NCBI GenBank assembly: GCA_028641055.1
Contig: CM054062.1
Coordinates: 143,014,682-143,078,681, forward strand
Origin: Alopecurus myosuroides
Taxonomy: Eukaryota > Streptophyta > Magnoliopsida > Poales > Poaceae
Direction of reading: 5' to 3'
DNA length: 64,000 nucleotides
Positions 58,627 through 64,000 of this stretch are shown one piece after another (position 1 is the stretch's first letter; every line of letters begins with the position of its first letter). The position numbers and the translations under genes were made by a program. The notes beneath the pieces were generated by a model. It had not been told where the DNA came from, did no database searches, and worked only from the letters and a program-made list of their open reading frames with translations.

Positions 58627-58665
58627 CAGTACTTAACCGTACTGACCCACGAATCTTTTTCGTGG
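58627..58665 (+). ncRNA. Conserved double hairpin in the E LTR core
   Basis: Helix 1 is CAGTAC (58627-58632) with GTACTG (58639-58644), loop TTAACC. Helix 2 is CCACGAA (58647-58653) with TTCGTGG (58659-58665). Helix 2 replaces the CCCC/GGGG helix of B and C at the same place between CTGA and CTG. The second copy is at 63518-63556. Confidence 0.6.
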
Positions 58666-59030
58666 CTGCATATTCAACATTGCAGTCAACAGGTTTGAAG
58701 TCTGACGACGTTAGCTTGGGAATCCCTCCGGCTTGGCCTGGGCAGGGATTGGACGCTCTCGGTTATCTTCAGGACTCTTAGTCCAATTTGTATCTTGTCC
58801 GTAGACGGACGATATGTTGTTTTCTTCCGCTGTTATTTGGATCTTTGTATTGTATCAGTTGTATCCCTGGCTCGTTTGAGTCATCTTGTATCTATCTGTT
58901 TCTGTTGTAATTGTGGAAGATTCGTGAACTGTTGTAATGTTATCATAGGTGGCAACCTGGAATCGGTTATTATGCGGATTTGGCGGGAATGCTGAAATCT
59001 GCATAGTGCCCGATCTCGGGGCGTCACAAA

Positions 59031-59043
59031 TGGTATCAGAGCC
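59031..59043 (+). promoter_or_regulatory. Primer binding site of element E
   Basis: TGGTATCAGAGCC two bases after the LTR, complementary to initiator methionine tRNA. Confidence 0.95.
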
Positions 59044-59528
59044 TTGGTTCCGATTCCCGATATTGTTTCGATACGAATGGCTATCGAAGCAACGGGTCCG
59101 CAAAGCCCGTAGGATAACCTCGCTAACGGTCGTTGTTTCTAGAGTGTCGAAAACTATTTCTGCTAAACTATTTTGGAAAACCTCTCAATAGGATTCTTGT
59201 TTTTCTCCTTATCCCTATTCTATTTTCCCTCCCATCTTATTTGTTTTGGAGTCTCCCCCCTTGTCTATCTTTCAAAGTGTTAGGATCCTACGTGGGTGGA
59301 CGTTTTCTGAGCCTTTAACCTAATAGGATTCAATCATCGGAAGGTTCCTGGTGGAAGAGCATCGTCGTCACTCCGAGCAAGAATCCCTTGTTAGTGGTGT
59401 CGAGAAGCCCTTGTTAGTGGTGTCGAGGAGATCAACCGGAAGCACGAAGAATCGATAGTCGAACTTCTTTCCCCTCCCGGGTTAGCAGGTGGATTGCGAG
59501 GGCGCAATCCCTTGTTAGTGGTGTCGTC
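59044..59528 (+). other. Internal domain of element E, non-coding, without a clear polypurine tract
   Basis: About 485 bp with no gag or pol similarity. Three copies of CCCTTGTTAGTGGTGTCG lie at 59385, 59408 and 59509; the last ends two bases before the 3' LTR. No purine run abuts the LTR, unlike B and C. The nearest purine-rich stretch is GGTGGATTGCGAGGG at about 59488-59502. Confidence 0.75.
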
Positions 59529-62500
59529 TGTAACACCTGGGGTGTTACCCTATTAGAGAGTGTTTGTTTTCTTTTTGCTTGCATCATATGCATCACATGA
59601 GCATTGCATTCTGTTTTTCAAAACAAATCAAAGTTCAAAACAATTTAAACTTTCACCCTTTGCTCAAAATTTCCAATTTCAAACTTGCAAACTAAACCAC
59701 TCATTTGTTTTTCAATAGTTTGAAATTGTTTTACTCAAATTGCCTGTTAATAAAATTTCCCCCTTTTGTTAAAAACCCTAATGGCAATTCAAAAATTCAA
59801 ACCAACTCAATCTTATTTATCATATTTCAATATGGGTTAAATATTAAAATTTGGCAAACAAATTAAATTAAATAATGTTTGCAAAATAGCTTAAGCTTAT
59901 TAAATAGAATTTGTCTGTTTCCAAAATTCCCAAACCAAACTTTATTTAAAATTTAACTAACCTTTGCTTTTGGTTATTGTTTTGCAACTTAATAAAATTA
60001 ATTATCAATAAACACCCCAAACCCTATTTGGAAATTCAACTAAAAAAAACTTTAAACCAACTTAAAACTTCAAACTTGTGAAGCTATGTTAATACTTGCT
60101 CTAATTTCTGTTTTGTAACTTAATACAAATTTCCTAAAAGAAAAATCCCCCAAAACTCTTTTTTCTATCTCTCTCTTACTCTCACCCTTTACAAAAAAAG
60201 AGAGAGAAGGAAATAAAATAAAATAAAAAAGAGAGAGATGAGAGAGCCAGCCCAACCCCATCTCCTTTTCCTTCCTCTCAGCCCACCCCTTTCCCTTCTC
60301 TCCCCCCAGCCCATCTCATTTCTGGCCCAGTACCCCCCTTTTCTATTCTGTCTTCTTCCTCCACCCTACGTCATCGCTGTACGACCATCGTCAGAACCAC
60401 TCGATCATCCTCTCCCCCTCCCAATTTGCATCCGTACCAAGCTCCGATCCCCATAAAACAACCACCTACCTACCCTCTACGTGCCCTCGCTAACCCTAGT
60501 CCCATCCGCCCCGCCGCCATCTTCCATCGCTTCCACCCCCTCCCTCTGTTGCTGAACTCTGCACCTCCACCTCGCCGTCAGAGAACCACCGCTGTTCCCC
60601 CGTCACCCCCCCACCACCGGCCACCTCGAGGAGCAACCGATGATGGGAATGGAAACCCCACCTCGTTCTCGTCGTGTTTGGTGAAGGAGTGGAGGCGGGA
60701 GAGTGCCCGAGTCGGCGACGCCGTCGCCTCCTGCCCGCCGGCAACCACCCCGACGCCACCATCCCCGCCTCCTGCTTCCGCGACCAGCGCAGGTGAGCGC
60801 CTCCTTTTCCTCTCCCCCTCTCTGTTGTCCGTCCCCACACGGCCCGCGAGCACCCGCACGCACACCCCGGCAAGCACAGCGCACCCCGATGCCAGTTAGA
60901 TCACCGCCGGTCGCATTGCTCCTCTGCTAAACCGTTATCTGCATCTGAACCTTGTTCAGTTTCTGAAACCTGTCGCAGCTGAACCTCAAAAGCGCAGCAT
61001 CTGTATCTGAATCAAAAACACAGCAGCATCGCACTGGTCTGGTCCCTTCCGCGGACAGACTCGCGCGCGGGTTCGACCCCCCGAGGGCGCAAGCCCACCT
61101 TTTTTCCTTATTTTCTCTTCGCAGAAGGGCAGGCCCACCTGCCATGCACTGCGGTAGCCTACGTGGCTCCACCCGCGCCGTGCATACGCCAGCGTGGCCT
61201 GGGCCCGCTTGGCAGCGGCCCAGGGTCGCCGTGCCTTGGTGCACTCCGTTTTTTTTGGCGCTGTCTCACAGAGAGGCCCCTGTCCCCCTGTTTCTTTCAC
61301 CTCTAGGCCCCTAACAAATCACAGATTGGTCCCTGCCATTCAAATGCATCTAATAAATCCATTTAAACTCCAAATTCAAAAAATAAAATATGTACACCAA
61401 TCAAAATTAAATGCTCTTTTCAAATATGCTTTTTGTTTTCTGTTTTGATTATTTCAAAAACATCCAAATTTCAAATTCAAACAAATCCTCTTAATTTTGA
61501 TTAATCCCTAATTAATTCATAATTAATTCAAATAACCCAAAAAAATATGTTTTTCAGTCCAAATTCAATGTACTTTCTGTTTATCAACTTTGTTTTGCAA
61601 TTTGGGCAATTAAAATTAATGTTATTTAATAATCCTTAAATTGGTTAATTAAATGGCATAATTAATGACTTGCAAATGGTTGCTCCAAATTAAATACTCA
61701 AAACATGTTTTTCATCCAAAATCAAATGCCACACTTGGATATCAACTTTGTTGTCTGGTTTGCAACAATTAATTTGAATAATTGTTTCACCTCTTATTTA
61801 ATGCAATTTAAATTGTCAAAATTCATAACTAATTCATTTTAATTCCAAACCAAACAAATAAAATATGTTTTCCAACCAGAAAATTGCAAGGAATCTGTTC
61901 ATGCCATCCATATCTCTGTTTGCATCTTATCTTGTGCATTTTAGATCTTGTTATGCATGTTAATCTATATGACAACATATGGAATGTGTGGGCTAATTGT
62001 TTCCAGCTGTTGCCCCTTCCATTTAAATTGCCTAACTCATCTACTCCATTGTTGCCATGCCAACTAACAACTAAATTGATGGTTAGCTAAACAACTTGAA
62101 CCAATTCCTATTTCTCCAGACTCCGGTTCCGATTAAATTGCTTAAGTTGTTTTCCCCTGTTGCATCTTGCCATGCCATGCATATAAGATAGGATCATGCT
62201 GGATCTTTTGCCGTAGAAGTAATTGTTGCATCCGGTGTTTTGTTCGAGGTTCATTGCTTCTTCCCGGATAGGACGTTGAGATGATGTGAGCAACGACAAG
62301 TTCTGCTACCTTGCGGGATCTCATGCAAGTATACTCACTTGCTGCCAAATGGCTGCCTTTCATCACTTGTTACCGATACTTTCCGTTGTTCTGTTCTGCT
62401 AGCCTTAGTAGTAGTTGTTTCTGTTACGAACCTATCACATGAATCCTTTAACCCTGATATTGCCTCACCTCCACACCTATAACCATTGCTTGTGCCCGTG

Positions 62501-63919
62501 TCTTACTAGCATGCTTAGGTTGTTTTGCTCGAGTCTGTTACCCGTTACTTTCCGTTACTAGATTACTTTTATGTTCTGGGGGCTCGATGTTTAATCAATC
62601 AATCATGCTAATGTTACTATTAATAATAATTTGATGATAAGGCACCGGCAGGAGGACCTTTGTGGTTTTGAGGCCTGCTAGTGTCGACCCTAATAGGAAA
62701 AGGGTCTTGTCTACTGATCCATGATGAGCGCGATACCCGCATGTGGGAAGCGAGTATGGGCGCCCCCCTCAATTTGACTCGATTCGCATCTCGTCCAAAT
62801 CGCCTCATTTAGTTCGTGTTTTCCATTTGCTGCATGCATGATCTTGCGAGCCCTTGGTACCCGGGTGGAACTTTCGTAGTCGGCATATAGGGGGACACGG
62901 TCTTAGAGTGCTATGAGGGTCCCTTTTCTTCGGGGCTCGATTAGCCGTGCGCCCAAGGTTCTTTGGGCTTGATGCGAAGAAGAGTTGAATTGTGTAGAGT
63001 ACCTCGCTTGGTGGGGTGATCTCCCATCTGGCGGGTTATTCTTGCGTGTACGGCTAAATTGGTGCAACCCTGCAGGGATAATCTTCTCGAGAAGCCGTGT
63101 TTTCCGCGGTTATGGATTACTTGGTGAAAGTACTGGCTAACAAGTACTCAGGACAACTTAAACCTAATGATTAACAATCTTTCACCCAATGATTAACAAC
63201 TTGACTAGTAATAGGCTTATTGACACAATAATCTGAACCATCATTAATCCAACTGTGTGAGTTATCCTCGGATTGCTTCTTCGGATAAGGGGCGAGATCC
63301 AGGATGGGTTTGTTTGAAGTTATCTTTCAGTTGGTTACAATACTCGATCTTATCTTCTTTCTGTTAGCCGGAAGTTGTAGTATCCCTCTGTAGTTGGTTA
63401 GTGCAGCCCGCTGTCGCTTATGTGCAATAACCCCTTCTTTTCCGTTGATCCCAAAGTATTTGTATCTTGTGATGACTGGCTACGCCGGTATCTTGTGAGT
63501 ATGGTTTATCCACTTGCCAGTACTTAACCGTACTGACCCACGAATCTTTTTCGTGGCTGCATATTCAACATTGCAGTCAACAGGTTTGAAGTCTGACGAC
63601 GTTAGCTTGGGAATCCCTCCGGCTTGGCCTGGGCAGGGATTGGACGCTCTCGGTTATCTTCAGGACTCTTAGTCCAATTTGTATCTTGTCCGTAGACGGA
63701 CGATATGTTGTTTTCTTCCGCTGTTATTTGGATCTTTGTATTGTATCAGTTGTATCCCTGGCTCGTTTGAGTCATCTTGTATCTATCTGTTTCTGTTGTA
63801 ATTGTGGAAGATTCGTGAACTGTTGTAATGTTATCATAGGTGGCAACCTGGAATCGGTTATTATGCGGATTTGGCGGGAATGCTGAAATCTGCATAGTGC
63901 CCGATCTCGGGGCGTCACA
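59529..63919 (+). repeat. 3' LTR of element E (4391 bp)
   Basis: Same length and landmarks as the 5' LTR at +4891, ending GGCGTCACA at 63919 against AATTA. Confidence 0.95.
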
Positions 63920-64000
63920 AATTATCCATTTAGACCCACCCAAATCATAGTCCTGCAAGAGATCATTGACTAGAGTTAGGACCCGAGGAGGGTCCCCTCA
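63920..64000 (-). pseudogene. Element D protease region, right piece, runs off the window
   Basis: On the minus strand it encodes LQDYDLGGSKWII, which joins across element E to IDSGCTSHMTGS at 54637. Gag and the 5' LTR of D should lie beyond 64000. Confidence 0.85.

Larger units (their letters stand above)
54638..59028 (+). repeat. 5' LTR of element E (4391 bp)
   Basis: In order: inverted start TGTAACACC-TGGG-GTGTTAC, AT-rich tract, GA-rich and CT-rich segment, GC-rich segment with ATGGAAACC (55758) and GTGAGC (55902), tRNA-like box B (56179-56189), 159-bp-period array (56495-57000), conserved core from about 57475 with palindrome CTTCTCGAGAAG (58192-58203) and double hairpin (58627-58665). 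The proline-rich frames at 55535-56008 and 55982-55605 (minus) are compositional. Confidence 0.95.
54638..63919 (+). mobile_element. Giant-LTR element E, complete, non-autonomous (LARD-like)
   Basis: Two 4391-bp LTRs (54638-59028 and 59529-63919) of identical length flank only 500 bp of internal sequence. The ends are TGTAACACC and GGCGTCACA, with target duplication AATTA (54633-54637 and 63920-63924). Removing E restores the copia D protease reading across the site. I count about ten substitutions between the LTRs (for example in TAATTTATG/TAATTTCTG, GTCACTCC/GTCACCCC, ATCTGGTG/ATCCGGTG), so the insertion is recent. It shares its LTR architecture with B and C but is a separate family. There is no coding capacity. 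Confidence 0.95.
4219..64000 (-). mobile_element. Copia-type LTR retrotransposon D, host of all later insertions, continues past the right edge
   Basis: The pieces at 4219-6002, 48137-52326, about 54447-54637 and 63920-64000 join, on the minus strand, into one copia element: protease, integrase, reverse transcriptase, RNase H, 3' non-coding region, polypurine tract, 3' LTR. The joins are proven at A by the TAGGG duplication and at E by the AATTA duplication. The 5' LTR and gag lie beyond 64000. Frameshifts, stops and a changed catalytic residue make it inactive. It is the oldest retroelement layer here. I do not assign a family name. Confidence 0.85.

Overview
This window looks like intergenic DNA from a large grass genome, most likely a Triticeae species (wheat, barley, rye or Aegilops). 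The evidence is layered LTR retrotransposons with 1.3-4.8 kb LTRs, a Stowaway MITE with the grass CTCCCTCC terminus, a CACTA end and a degenerate Mutator/plant-mobile-domain pseudogene. I see no intact host gene. Every long reading frame with recognisable similarity is gag, pol, LINE or transposase, and nearly all are broken.

Layout. 1-1327 is the end of a CACTA element. 1328-4218 is a decayed Mutator-like N-terminal region joined to a plant-mobile-domain tail, with two 242-bp tandem repeats in front and a 103-bp Stowaway MITE inside. From 4219 to beyond the right edge runs a minus-strand copia element, here called D, cut into pieces by later insertions. A plus-strand copia element A (6003-48136, target duplication TAGGG) sits in the 3' non-coding part of D. 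A giant-LTR element B (12606-46245, target duplication CAATG) sits in the RNase H region of A. A further reverse-oriented giant-LTR element C (16333-31586, target duplication TTATT) sits inside one LTR of B. C has three LTRs and two internal domains. On the right, a LINE fragment (52327-54446) and a giant-LTR element E (54638-63919, target duplication AATTA) also interrupt D.

History inferred from the nesting: D, then A, then B. Next came a tandem duplication of about 8.0 kb that copied the end of the broken A pol gene together with nearly all of B. C inserted after that into only one of the two copies. LTR differences counted by eye agree with this order: about 3% between the A LTRs, about ten sites between the two 4391-bp E LTRs, and about three sites plus a poly-T tract among the three C LTRs.

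The most interesting signal is inside the giant LTRs of B, C and E. Although diverged, they share one architecture: an AT-rich start, a GC-rich segment with a GTGAGC donor-like site, a tRNA-like box, a degenerate tandem array with a period of about 159 bp, and a strongly conserved structured core. In that core one hairpin keeps its shape while its sequence is replaced between B/C and E. These elements encode no gag or pol of their own, so the core is a good candidate for the cis-acting RNA that lets them use another element's proteins.
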